29,479 nucleotides of DNA from Candidatus Bathyarchaeota archaeon (GTDB lineage: Archaea > Thermoproteota > Bathyarchaeia > 40CM-2-53-6): assembly GCA_005882955.1 (NCBI GenBank), contig VBBB01000067.1:1745-31223 (forward strand). Reading direction: 5' to 3'. Each line of letters opens with the position of its first letter. The first letter of the stretch is position 1. The notes beneath the pieces were generated by a model. That model had not been told where the DNA came from. It did no database searches and worked only from the letters and a program-made list of their open reading frames with translations. The position numbers were made by a program, and so were the translations under genes. Shown piece after piece: positions 1 to 7,931 of this stretch.

Positions 1-747
1 TACCAGACCAGGGAACTGTCGGCCTTTCACTTCGGCTTCAACCTCCTTCTTTCCAACAATTATTCCTCCCTGTGGACCGAACAGGCTTTTGTGAGTTGAT
101 CCCAGTAAGAGTTCCGCGCCTTCCTGAAGCGGCCTCTGGAACTCGCCTCCGGCAATCAATCCAAGCACGTGGGAGCCATCGTAGACTACCCGAGATCCTG
201 CCGTGTTGCAGGCTTCTGCGAGCTCCTTGACTGGATGTGGGAATAGGAAGAAGGATTGGCCGAAGACGACGAGTGAGGGCTTCTCATCTTCTATCAACCC
301 GCGAGCCTTTTCTGTATCAATGTTCATCCGTTCTGAATCGAATGGAAAATACAGATTCCGAACATTCACGAATGTTGGATATCCAGCTTGATCGCTTAGA
401 CCTGGATAGCCTCCATCTGCGGGACTAACTGTTAGAATAGAACCGCCTGGTTTGGCGAGGGTGGAGACCATGATCATATCAGCCATGTGTCCTGAGAGTG
501 GCCGGAGCGTGGCCCAGTCGGCACCGAAAACCTCGCACGCTATTTTCTCTCCAAAGGATTCGAGTTCGTCCATGAACTTGGTCCCCCGATACCGATGCCC
601 CATATCGCCTGAGAGAAGCTGTCTAACAGTATGACTCGTCACGTTCTCAGAAGGAATCAGATTCAGGCATTCTTCAGCCCGCCACTTCTGATGCTTGCCT
701 ACTATCTTCCGGATCTGAGAAGCGTAGGACGTTGAGGAAAACTCCAG
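1..747 (-). CDS. glyA: Serine hydroxymethyltransferase, 3' part cut by window edge
   Basis: This PLP enzyme converts serine and a tetrahydropterin/folate into glycine and the methylene-C1 carrier in the cytoplasm. About 249 codons are present and the C-terminal part lies outside the window. Visible family motifs are HQKWRAEECLNLIPSENVTS near the N-terminus, LRPLSGHMAD, VVYDGSHVLGLIAGG (the Asp that contacts the PLP ring nitrogen) and GSTHKSLFGPQGG, whose Lys is the PLP-binding lysine. The frame opens directly after the rps11 stop (TAG at 754-756), so the two genes are probably cotranscribed. No ATG, GTG or TTG precedes the conserved N-terminus. The candidates are CTG at 745-747, or ACG at 730-732 with a GGAG-type ribosome binding site about 9 nt upstream. 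The start is therefore unresolved, while the family assignment is firm. It supplies C1 units that the MetE/MTHFR genes of this window could use. Confidence 0.93.
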   Translation of the reverse strand, partial: MEFSSTSYASQIRKIVGKHQKWRAEECLNLIPSENVTSHTVRQLLSGDMGHRYRGTKFMDELESFGEKIACEVFGADWATLRPLSGHMADMIMVSTLAKPGGSILTVSPADGGYPGLSDQAGYPTFVNVRNLYFPFDSERMNIDTEKARGLIEDEKPSLVVFGQSFFLFPHPVKELAEACNTAGSRVVYDGSHVLGLIAGGEFQRPLQEGAELLLGSTHKSLFGPQGGIIVGKKEVEAEVKGRQFPGLV

Positions 748-753
748 GGGAGG

Positions 754-1161
754 CTAGACGCGTCGGCCGCGTCGGCCACCAGGTCGACGTGTCCCGTCGT
801 GTGGAACAGGAGTGACATCCTCAATTCTGCCGATCCGGAATCCGTGACGAGCCAACATTCTGATCGCGGCCTGGGCGCCGGGACCAGGAGTTCGGGCTCC
901 ATGACCTCCAGGCGCACGGACACGAATATGGAGAGAGGTTATCCCCTTGTCTTTCGCAACCTTTGCTGCAGCCGCAGCTGCCTGCATCGCAGCGTAAGGG
1001 GTCCCTTGCAATCGATCAGCCTTCACATGCTGACCTCCTGCACTACGAGAAATCGTCTCTGCACCAGTCAAATCGGTAATGTGAACCATGGTGTTGTTGA
1101 AGCTTGAGTAGATGTGGGCGATTCCCCAGTGGTCTGCCGGTTGCTTAGCCTTCTCCGCCAT
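754..1161 (-). CDS. rps11: 30S ribosomal protein S11 (uS11)
   Basis: This is a small-subunit ribosomal protein of the platform, which contacts 16S rRNA near the E-site region. The 135-residue product has the archaeal S11 pattern: WGIAHIYSSFNNTMVHITDL at the N-terminus, then SAGGQHVKADR, PYAAMQAA, LHIRVRAPGGHG, PGPGAQAAIRMLAR, and a basic tail ending in RRPGGRRGRRV. Length and motifs are normal. The ATG at 1159-1161 fits the family start. A TTTAAA element at 1203-1208 is placed to drive it with a short leader. The gene is divergent from polB and is followed by SHMT after 6 nt. The S13 and S4 genes that commonly accompany archaeal S11 are not beside it here, so the usual cluster is broken up. 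Confidence 0.97.
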   Translation of the reverse strand: MAEKAKQPADHWGIAHIYSSFNNTMVHITDLTGAETISRSAGGQHVKADRLQGTPYAAMQAAAAAAKVAKDKGITSLHIRVRAPGGHGARTPGPGAQAAIRMLARHGFRIGRIEDVTPVPHDGTRRPGGRRGRRV

Positions 1162-1202
1162 GATCTCGACTATCCGAGAAGTCTCGGCGGTCGGCCCGCG
1201 AA

Positions 1203-1208
1203 TTTAAA
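1203..1208. promoter_or_regulatory. Shared TATA-like element between rps11 and polB
   Basis: TTTAAA is palindromic and sits in the only 76-nt gap between two divergent genes. Its centre is about 32 nt from the polB ATG at 1238, which would give a nearly leaderless polB mRNA. It is about 44 nt from the rps11 ATG, giving a leader of roughly 17 nt. One element could thus serve both directions. This is inferred from spacing only. Confidence 0.5.
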
Positions 1209-1237
1209 CCCTTAGACAGGAAACGGTGACCAGGACA

Positions 1238-2185
1238 ATGCGACGAACCTTCTGGCTGCTTGACCTCAATCATGCGATCTACGAGGCACAATCGTCAATC
1301 TGGCTCTGGGGCATCACCCATGAAGGAAAACGAGTCCTCGTCATTGACAGCAACTACCGAGCCTACTTCTACCTCCTACCGAAAAAGGAGCAGGACCCGG
1401 AAGAGCTTAGGAAAAAGCTGGAAGCAGAAAAACCTCATGCCACTATCGAAAATGCAACAATTGAGAAGAAGAAACTGCTAGCCGACGAACGAGTCGTCCT
1501 CAAGGTGTTCTGCAAGGACCCAGACTTTCTGGAGAAGGCTGCACGAGAAACCCTGAAAAAAACTGGTGCTGAAGCAATCTACGAAGAGAAGCTCCGACTG
1601 GCAATCAAGTACCAGTACGATCACGGAATCAATCCTTGCCAGTGGTATGAGGCGGATACCACCTCGTCAACGATAGACCCAAAGAAGTTCAATGTCCAAG
1701 AAACTCTGACAGCAACAGACCATCCACGCGCCATCACGAAAGAGGAACCGCCTAGCCTAGTTCACTTCTCATTCTCAACCCTGTCAGTCAGTAAGATAGG
1801 TGCACCCAGCGCAATAAGAGACCCAATCCAGATCATCAGTTGGAGAACAAACAAGAATGCGAACGAAGTTCTTCTGACTCACGACAATTCGGATCAAGCC
1901 ACAATCGAGAAGTTCGGCGAAGACGTCATTAAGATCAATCCAGACTTTGTTCTGAGCTTCGAAGGAAACAGTATCCAATGGCCCTATCTTGTGAAGAGGG
2001 CTAACAAGACCAAGACTCCTCTCAGAGTCGGCCGAGATGAGGGTCCGCCACATCAGAGCCTCTACGGGCACTACTCGCTGATCGGACGAGCGAACGTTGA
2101 CCTTCTCAATTTCGCCGAGGATCTGTACGAGGTCAAGAACAAGACAATTGAAGACCTCGCAAAATACCTTGGAATCAAATTATAA
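1238..2185 (+). CDS. polB: Family B DNA polymerase, N-terminal and exonuclease-like part (frame breaks at about 2180)
   Basis: This is the N-terminal half of an archaeal PolB1-type replicative polymerase: the N-terminal domain plus the 3'-5' exonuclease fold. It is recognised by GPPHQSLYGHYSLIGRANVDL, a typical PolB stretch before the palm (normally VGR..GxPHQSVYGHY). The exonuclease catalytic motifs are lost. Exo I, normally FDIE, reads HFSFSTLS. Exo II, normally YNxxxFDxPYL, reads FEGNSIQWPYL. The ATG at 1238 is preferred over an in-frame GTG at 1226 because it is about 32 nt from TTTAAA, as expected of a leaderless archaeal message. The frame ends with TAA at 2183-2185 after KYLGIK. The protein clearly continues in another frame at about 2185 (KPIDETAYFDYW), so this is one gene in two frames rather than a complete protein. 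It may be a genuine split gene, a frameshift or an assembly error. Confidence 0.85.
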   Translation: MRRTFWLLDLNHAIYEAQSSIWLWGITHEGKRVLVIDSNYRAYFYLLPKKEQDPEELRKKLEAEKPHATIENATIEKKKLLADERVVLKVFCKDPDFLEKAARETLKKTGAEAIYEEKLRLAIKYQYDHGINPCQWYEADTTSSTIDPKKFNVQETLTATDHPRAITKEEPPSLVHFSFSTLSVSKIGAPSAIRDPIQIISWRTNKNANEVLLTHDNSDQATIEKFGEDVIKINPDFVLSFEGNSIQWPYLVKRANKTKTPLRVGRDEGPPHQSLYGHYSLIGRANVDLLNFAEDLYEVKNKTIEDLAKYLGIKL

Positions 2186-2256
2186 AGCCTATCGATGAGA
2201 CAGCTTACTTCGACTACTGGTCAAAACAAGACCAGAGAAAAATCTTACTCAAACAT

Positions 2257-3600
2257 ATGGAAGAACAGACCGAAACCATCCTCAAGATCGGAGAGGAAGC
2301 AATCGACTATGTCATACAGATATCCGCTCTCTCAGCATTACCTCCTGACCAAGTGATAGCCGCGGCCGTAGGATTCCGAGTCGACAACTACCTAATGATG
2401 GAGACCCATAATCTTGGCCAGCTAATACCTTCTAGAACCGAACAGCCCATCATTCCATACAAGGGAGCAATTGTCCTCGAGCCGAAGGTTGGGCTACACG
2501 ACAACGTGGCCAGTCTCGACTTCTCGTCTATGTATCCAAGCTTGATGATCAAGTACAACATTTCTCCTGACACACTTATCACCGGGAAAGAGACTGAGGA
2601 TATCTTCGAAGTCCCCGAGGTCAAACACCGATTCAGAAAGAACCCCTCCGGGTTCTACAGAATAGTTCTCACAAAACTCATCGAAGCCCGCAAGACTACC
2701 AAGGCCGAGCTCAAGCGCACAGCCAAGGGCGATTCGAGATATCCTCTACTAAAGGCTCGTGAGAAGGCCGTCAAAGTCATGACGAACGCTGTCTACGGCT
2801 ACGCGGGCTGGGCTGGGGCACGTTGGTATTCGAAGGAGGTCGCGGAATCAGCCGCCGCCTTAGGAAGGGAGACAATCAACCGCGCGATATCGCTCGCGAA
2901 GAGCCTCGGACTCACCGTCTTCTACGGCGATACGGACAGTCTCTTCGTGAACTACGATGAAAAACTTGTCCAAAAGTTTCAGGCTGAGATCGATCGACAG
3001 CTCGGGCTCGAAATCAACCTATCCGAAGTCTACAAGAGAATACTCTTCACAGAGGCCAAGAAAAAATACGCGGGCCTTAGAACCGACGGACAGATCGACA
3101 TCGTAGGTCTCGAGGCAGTCAGAGGGGACTGGTCCAACCTAGCCCGGGACATACAGAACACGGTTCTGGGAATGGTCTTAGAAGACGCCAACCCGTCCAG
3201 AGCCACAGCCTACGTTCAAGACTTGACGAAGAATCTCAAATCGAAGAACCTTCGATTATCATCGTTCATCATATGGAAGACTCTGACAAAGCCCGTCGAA
3301 GCATACGAAGTGAATGCTCCACATGTGGAAGTTGCGAAGAAGATGGCGAAAGACGGCTGGCCGGTTACGGCCGGAGACAAAGTCGGCTTCGTGATAACGA
3401 AGAGAACTGGGAAATTGTTTCAGAAGGCGGAGCCTCACTATAAGGTGACAATTGAGGATGTCGACTACGACTATTATGTTCGGAATCAGATTGTGCCGGC
3501 TGCGGCCCGTATCCTCGAAATTCTCGGTGTCTCAGAGGAGCAGTTACTAGCGGCTCCCGTTTCTCAAACTAGTCTCTCAGTTGGGACCAAACGAGGATAA
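2257..3600 (+). CDS. polB: Family B DNA polymerase, catalytic palm/fingers/thumb part
   Basis: This is the polymerase domain that belongs with the preceding half. The coding frame is open back to about 2185, and an ATG at 2257 could restart translation. Polymerase motif A (LDFSSMYPSLM), motif B (KVMTNAVYGYAG) and motif C (FYGDTDSLFV) all keep the metal-binding aspartates and the nucleotide-binding lysine, so synthesis should be possible. Exo III, normally YxxxD near the start of this part, reads HMEEQTETIL, so the third exonuclease motif is also gone. The C-terminus, with QTSLSVGT, weakly resembles a PCNA-interaction tail. The last 24 nt overlap the convergent dnaG gene. Relative to typical PolB, a few residues between KYLGIK and YW seem missing, which favours a small deletion at the break over a one-base error. 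Confidence 0.87.
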   Translation: MEEQTETILKIGEEAIDYVIQISALSALPPDQVIAAAVGFRVDNYLMMETHNLGQLIPSRTEQPIIPYKGAIVLEPKVGLHDNVASLDFSSMYPSLMIKYNISPDTLITGKETEDIFEVPEVKHRFRKNPSGFYRIVLTKLIEARKTTKAELKRTAKGDSRYPLLKAREKAVKVMTNAVYGYAGWAGARWYSKEVAESAAALGRETINRAISLAKSLGLTVFYGDTDSLFVNYDEKLVQKFQAEIDRQLGLEINLSEVYKRILFTEAKKKYAGLRTDGQIDIVGLEAVRGDWSNLARDIQNTVLGMVLEDANPSRATAYVQDLTKNLKSKNLRLSSFIIWKTLTKPVEAYEVNAPHVEVAKKMAKDGWPVTAGDKVGFVITKRTGKLFQKAEPHYKVTIEDVDYDYYVRNQIVPAAARILEILGVSEEQLLAAPVSQTSLSVGTKRG

Positions 3601-4857
3601 GTCGCTGAGCGTTAGAACACTAACGTTAGCTGGCTTTTTCGCCCCGTCTGATACCCGATCTCCAATCACGTATTTTATGCCCTTTCCCGCTGCGATGTCC
3701 AGAAGTCTCTGCGTGACCACGCCGTCAAAGAGAACAAGGTGAGAGTTTTCAAGGCTCGGTATCTTCTCCGCAAGCTCACTTACCGGCATCTTAGACAATT
3801 CCTTACCTGCCTCGTCGAACACTACGGCCTCCAAGGTTCCCCGGAGGTCTTTTGCGGCGTCGAAGACTGGTAGAGGTAAGTTCGGCTTTTCGACCGGAGT
3901 AGCAGCACGAACGGTGATCTCAGGTGGACCGTAACCCTGTTCTCTTGGGCCATAGGCTCGCTCGGTATAGGATTTCTCTTGGTAAGGACGTTCGGTTCTT
4001 TCGGGTCTAGATGCAAATTGTGGTCTCTCTATGGGCTTTGCCATGTTTAGCGGCACGCGTTCGCGTAGGGCTCTCATGACCTCTTTGGGTGTGAGTTCTT
4101 CCACTTCTTTCCCGAATGGAGCACGAGCCACATAGTCGATCTCCGCAACCTGCGTGAGTTCCTTAAGGATCAGATCGCCTGCTCTGTCTCCGTCTAGGAA
4201 CGCTGTGACTTCTCGGTCCTTGGTGAGCTTGATGACTGTCTCTGGAACTTTGGTGCCATTGAGTGCGATTACGTTCTTGATGCCGACCTTCATGAGAAGA
4301 ATGACGTCCGCTCGGCCTTCTACGACTATGATGTCTCCTCTCTCAGCCTCGGGTCCAGCCGGGAGTTTTTCGGGTCCGTATTCAATGACATCGACTCCGC
4401 GTAGGGATCCTGCAACTTCCTTCACGACCTCTTCGGTGCTGGGTGAGGATTCTACGACCCATTTTCGGAGAATGTCCTTGGCTTTGGTCAGTATTGCCTT
4501 GCGTTTTTCCTCTCGGACATCCTCTACCTTCTCGAGGCTGATCTTTGCTTCGCAGGGTCCAATGCGGTCAACGCTCTCAATTGCAGCGGCGATGATGGCC
4601 GTTGAGACTTTGTCGAGGCTTGACGGGATTACTATTGAGCCCGCTGTCTTGTCATGTTTGGAGTCTAGATTAATTTCGATCCGGCCTATACGTCCGGATT
4701 TTTGTAATTCTCTAAGATCAAGGTCTGGGCCGAAGAGCCCCTCTGTCTGGCCGAAAACGGCACCGACTACGTCAGGCTTCTCTACGACGCCTTGGACATC
4801 GAATTTTGCTTTTACAATATATTTTGTTGTCGAAGCGTACTGCGACGGTTCAACCAT
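3577..4857 (-). CDS. dnaG: Archaeal DnaG (TOPRIM primase-like, exosome-associated)
   Basis: This is archaeal DnaG of 426 residues. The family has a TOPRIM domain and is known both for weak primase activity and as a stable subunit of the archaeal RNA exosome. The N-terminus carries VGAVFGQTEGLFG, the archaeal signature, and RIGRIEI. The TOPRIM acidic residues are E180 in VVEGRAD and D222/D224 in FLDGDRAGD. After about residue 285 comes a charged, Arg/Glu/Tyr-rich linker, followed by a conserved C-terminal domain. The start ATG (4855-4857) has a strong Shine-Dalgarno GGAGGT at 4867-4872 with 9-nt spacing, so this gene is leadered, unlike many neighbours. It converges on polB with a 24-nt overlap of the two 3' ends, and the pairing of a polymerase with a primase/exosome protein fits information-processing genes. 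Confidence 0.95.
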   Translation of the reverse strand: MVEPSQYASTTKYIVKAKFDVQGVVEKPDVVGAVFGQTEGLFGPDLDLRELQKSGRIGRIEINLDSKHDKTAGSIVIPSSLDKVSTAIIAAAIESVDRIGPCEAKISLEKVEDVREEKRKAILTKAKDILRKWVVESSPSTEEVVKEVAGSLRGVDVIEYGPEKLPAGPEAERGDIIVVEGRADVILLMKVGIKNVIALNGTKVPETVIKLTKDREVTAFLDGDRAGDLILKELTQVAEIDYVARAPFGKEVEELTPKEVMRALRERVPLNMAKPIERPQFASRPERTERPYQEKSYTERAYGPREQGYGPPEITVRAATPVEKPNLPLPVFDAAKDLRGTLEAVVFDEAGKELSKMPVSELAEKIPSLENSHLVLFDGVVTQRLLDIAAGKGIKYVIGDRVSDGAKKPANVSVLTLSDLSSFGPN

Positions 4858-4866
4858 GAAAATTTA

Positions 4867-4872
4867 ACCTCC
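4867..4872 (-). promoter_or_regulatory. Shine-Dalgarno of dnaG
   Basis: GGAGGT on the minus strand, 9 nt before the dnaG ATG, is complementary to the 3' end of 16S rRNA. It fixes the start codon choice. Most other starts in this window are leaderless or poorly served by such sites. Confidence 0.75.
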
Positions 4873-5034
4873 ATAATTCACTGACCTTCCTTAATTCCTC
4901 ACTATACTTGTTAAGCTGAAAGCTTACCTTTCTAATCGGCGGGCTAGTATTAAAGCCCGTCTCCAGACTCAGGATTCTACCCGTTAGGGCTAAAAGAGAG
5001 CCGTATCGATCTCTTTCTCAAGAGAATCATCAAA

Positions 5035-6072
5035 ATGCCCAAAGCCGCAGCCAAGGTAGGAGTAAACGGATTCGGAGTCATCGGAAAACGAGTCGCCGAC
5101 GCTGTCTCGAAACAGAACGACATGAAACTTGTCGGAGTCTCTGATGTTGTTGGAGACTACCGCGTCAAGCTTGGTGAGATGAAAGGCTACCAGATCTACG
5201 CTTCAGTTCCAGAGAAACTGCCAGACATGAAAAAAGCTGGAGTTGAGGTTGCAGGGACACTTGAGGAGTTGTTGAGAAAGATCGACGTAATTGTTGATTG
5301 TACTCCAGCGGGATTGGGGGCAAAGAACAAGGTCATGTATGACAAGGCCGGCATCAAATCAATTTTCCAGGGTGGAGAAAAACATGAGCTGACTGGTTCA
5401 TCTTTTGTCGCCCAGTGTAATTATGAGGAGAATCTTAACCGCGGTGCGACGAGAGTGGTAAGTTGCAACACAACTGGGATTTGCAGAACTGTAGGAACGC
5501 TTCAGAATACGATTGGCGTCAAGAAAGCGCGGGTCGTCTTGTTCAGAAGGGGTACTGATCCCTGGGAGAGCCACAAGACGGGTCTCATTAATACGGTCGT
5601 CCCGGAAGCTCACATTCCCTCACACCAAGGTCCCGACGCTCAAACGATTATTCCGAAACTGAACATTACAACAATGGCCGCAAGGGGGCCCTTTAACCTC
5701 GGGCACTTGCATTTCGCAATGGTCCAGCTCAAAGGGGAGCCAGAGAAGAAGGATGTTCTGAAGGCCTTGAAGAGCGCGCCGAGGCTGGCGCCAGTCCGGA
5801 TCTCTGATGGAGTTGATAGTATGAATGCGGTGGCTGAGATGATGCGGGACCTTGGACGTGTGAGGGCTGACATGTGGGAGGTGGCCTACTGGGAAGACAT
5901 CCTCGACGTGACCGACGGCGAGGCAAACATGGTGTATCAAGTACACAATGAAAGCGTGGTCGTCCCAGAGAACGTCGACGCTGTAAGAGCGCTTACCGGA
6001 TTGGAGACTGAGGGAAGCAGATCCATTGCAAAAACCAACGAAGCCATGGGCATCGGCAACAAGTTCCTCTAA
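5035..6072 (+). CDS. gap: Type II (archaeal) glyceraldehyde-3-phosphate dehydrogenase
   Basis: The 345-residue archaeal GAPDH interconverts glyceraldehyde 3-phosphate and 1,3-bisphosphoglycerate with NAD(P), in glycolysis/gluconeogenesis in the cytoplasm. The Rossmann motif VGVNGFGVIGKRVADAV is at residues 8-24. The catalytic cysteine is C144 in VVSCNTTGICR. LFRRGTDPWESHKTGLINTV and HQGPDAQTI are characteristic of the archaeal family. The length is normal. It is transcribed away from dnaG, and a region with TATA-like stretches (for example CTAAAAG near 4990) lies upstream. ATG at 5035 gives the expected N-terminus. In many archaea this enzyme works mainly in gluconeogenesis; nothing here decides the direction. 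Confidence 0.96.
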   Translation: MPKAAAKVGVNGFGVIGKRVADAVSKQNDMKLVGVSDVVGDYRVKLGEMKGYQIYASVPEKLPDMKKAGVEVAGTLEELLRKIDVIVDCTPAGLGAKNKVMYDKAGIKSIFQGGEKHELTGSSFVAQCNYEENLNRGATRVVSCNTTGICRTVGTLQNTIGVKKARVVLFRRGTDPWESHKTGLINTVVPEAHIPSHQGPDAQTIIPKLNITTMAARGPFNLGHLHFAMVQLKGEPEKKDVLKALKSAPRLAPVRISDGVDSMNAVAEMMRDLGRVRADMWEVAYWEDILDVTDGEANMVYQVHNESVVVPENVDAVRALTGLETEGSRSIAKTNEAMGIGNKFL

Positions 6073-6144
6073 ACTACTCGTAGCAAATCCGGCTGGACCG
6101 GATGCGTCCGCGGGGTTTCAGCCCTAAGATGCGATGAGAATGCC

Positions 6145-6252
6145 TTGAAGTGGAGTGTAACGATAACCAGAATCCTGATTGGTCTGGCTTTCCCTTGGCT
6201 AATCTTTGTAGTGATCGACCTCATCTGGTTCTACTTCCATCCTTTTACATAG
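6145..6252 (+). CDS. Possible 35-aa single-pass membrane microprotein
   Basis: A short open frame from TTG at 6145 encodes 35 residues. After a short basic start (LKWSVTITR) it contains one strongly hydrophobic segment of about 20 residues (around LIGLAFPWLIFVVIDLIWF). The frame is the same as that of GAPDH after its stop and is open throughout. No clear ribosome binding site beyond a GATGAG stretch, and no recognisable family. It could be a chance ORF in an otherwise empty 258-nt gap. The membrane-like composition and clean stop are the only support. Confidence 0.25.
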   Translation: MKWSVTITRILIGLAFPWLIFVVIDLIWFYFHPFT

Positions 6253-6330
6253 AAAACCAGAATCAACACTGGATGGAACGACCAGTTTTCCACATTTGAA
6301 GGAATAAGCCGAATCTATCGAGAGATTGTA

Positions 6331-7743
6331 TTAGACGAAAACTAGGCCTTTGCCAGAATCGATCTCGAATGTCTCTGCGTCTACCTTTGCCGACTTTTGA
6401 TTGACCCTCTGCACCTTCAATTCCCGTTCGTTCGGATCCGAATCATCCTTCGACAAGTCAGCGAGACAGTCAGCCATGTCGGTCAAGGAGCTAGCCAAAT
6501 CCTTCGGCAGCTGGGACATGTCTACGGTGACGATGAGCGTCGCACCAGAGTCTTTGAGCTTGCTAGCAAGTTCGGTGAAGCTCTTGACGAAGTCTTTCTG
6601 CGGTATCTTCGTCGCTAGTTTGTCGATGGAGTCGAAGACGACTCTGATCCTCTCTCCCGTGAATACCTGACTGTTTCGGACCAGAGTATCCTGAATGTTT
6701 TCGAAGTTGAAAGGTTGGTCCAAGTAAGTTGCCTCCATACTGAACGTATCAGACTGGGACGCATAACCGTCAACGATGATGAACCGGTACTGAGATTCGT
6801 ATTGCGACGGATCAGATCCCAGTTTCTTTATCTGTTCGCGGAGAGTGGTGGGAGCTTGATCATAGGTCACATAGAGACATGGATCTCCCCTTTTCAGATA
6901 GTTGGCTGTGAGGCCTGAGCAGAGAGTTGTCTTGCCAGCTCCTGGTGGGCCGTTGATAATGACAAAGCCCGGACTCTCAAGGTTTCCTTGAGTCAATTCG
7001 AAAATGTGATCGAAACTTTGCGGGGTCTTTTTCGGCTTCTGAGGCGGAGTCTCCTTTGAGGGCTTGTCCGCTTTCGTAGGCTTATCCTGAGGCTTCTCAG
7101 TGGGCTGGTTTTGTTTCTGTTGAATCGGCGAAGGTGCAGTCGGAGGAATTGGCGAAGGTGGAGTAGTTGTAGCCTTTCCTGTTGGAACTTGGGTTCCAGG
7201 CGGATTAGCTGGTTTGATAGTGGGGGCACTTGGAATGCTCGGTGGTTGCTTGTTCGTGGAGGGCTTGCCCTGTTCCTCCCAGCCGCTCTCGTCGTCTTTC
7301 TGACCAATTACCATAGGTCTACTCGGGGGAGTGGCTCGTGGTTGGACGTATTCGGGAGTGCTCTCCCGCATTGGACTAAAGGTAGACCCGGTAGCTGTCG
7401 GGATGTCTTGGAGTAGCGATTGTAGGATTCTCGATAGAGAGGTTTCTTCCGAAGGGAATGACGCGTCGAGGGGAAGTTGTCTCGGCGTGGGTCCCTGCGC
7501 GGGTCCCGGGGTCATTTGTCTCATCGCTGGTGCCGGGGGCGGCGGAATTGGTTGGCTCATTACAGAACTCTGAGTTGGCCAGGTCGTAGGTTGATTCTGA
7601 GTGGTTATTGGGACAGGAGCCTGCGCTTGTACCGACCCGGGTGGCGTCGATCGTGTTTGAGAAGCTGCTTGACTAGCGTCTGTCCCAGTGTCTATCTGAA
7701 CACTGGGGTCGTCCTTCTTTTTCTTGCCGAATATGGTTAGCAT
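6331..7743 (-). CDS. KaiC/GvpD-like RecA-fold ATPase with long proline-rich N-terminal region
   Basis: The protein is about 470 residues from ATG at 7741-7743 (N-terminus MLTIFGKKKKDD). A longer in-frame start at 7881 is unlikely because an AT-rich TATA-like stretch (7761-7767) lies between them. Residues 1 to about 240 are low complexity, rich in Pro, Thr, Gln and Lys and probably disordered, with one short helical patch (SLSRILQSLLQDI). The C-terminal 230 residues form a RecA-like ATPase: Walker A GPPGAGKTT at about 265-273 and a Walker B-like VVFDS with Asp at about 371. The family (archaeal single-domain KaiC-like ATPases, GvpD relatives) is often regulatory, but the substrate is unknown. 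A cytoplasmic location is likely, since no signal or membrane segment is seen. The divergent or downstream genes do not specify a pathway. Confidence 0.82.
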   Translation of the reverse strand: MLTIFGKKKKDDPSVQIDTGTDASQAASQTRSTPPGSVQAQAPVPITTQNQPTTWPTQSSVMSQPIPPPPAPAMRQMTPGPAQGPTPRQLPLDASFPSEETSLSRILQSLLQDIPTATGSTFSPMRESTPEYVQPRATPPSRPMVIGQKDDESGWEEQGKPSTNKQPPSIPSAPTIKPANPPGTQVPTGKATTTPPSPIPPTAPSPIQQKQNQPTEKPQDKPTKADKPSKETPPQKPKKTPQSFDHIFELTQGNLESPGFVIINGPPGAGKTTLCSGLTANYLKRGDPCLYVTYDQAPTTLREQIKKLGSDPSQYESQYRFIIVDGYASQSDTFSMEATYLDQPFNFENIQDTLVRNSQVFTGERIRVVFDSIDKLATKIPQKDFVKSFTELASKLKDSGATLIVTVDMSQLPKDLASSLTDMADCLADLSKDDSDPNERELKVQRVNQKSAKVDAETFEIDSGKGLVFV

Positions 7744-7931
7744 GTGATCAATCCGTTTCCTATTTGTGACCTTTCCACTTACAAGCGTCCTGAATGGTAA
7801 TCTTGAGCCGAGAGGAAGCAGAGCGCAATCTTGGATATGGATGCTGTTACTAACATGAACCTTCAGTGGAAACAATTGCACAACACGAAGCCGTCGGATG
7901 GCTGTGCGGCCTGCGATGAGGCAGTAGGGTG

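Noticed and set aside
1226..1237. GTG 1226 as the polB start
   Set aside because: Too close to the TATA-like element (about 20 nt), and ATG 1238 already gives the family N-terminus.
2171..2200. Programmed -1 frameshift or intein in polB
   Set aside because: No X-XXY-YYZ slippery heptamer is present at the break. An intein would be hundreds of bases, and here sequence is missing rather than added.
4154..4867. 237-codon plus-strand ORF opposite dnaG
   Set aside because: Serine/threonine-rich shadow of dnaG without any motif. The minus strand has the conserved protein with TOPRIM residues.
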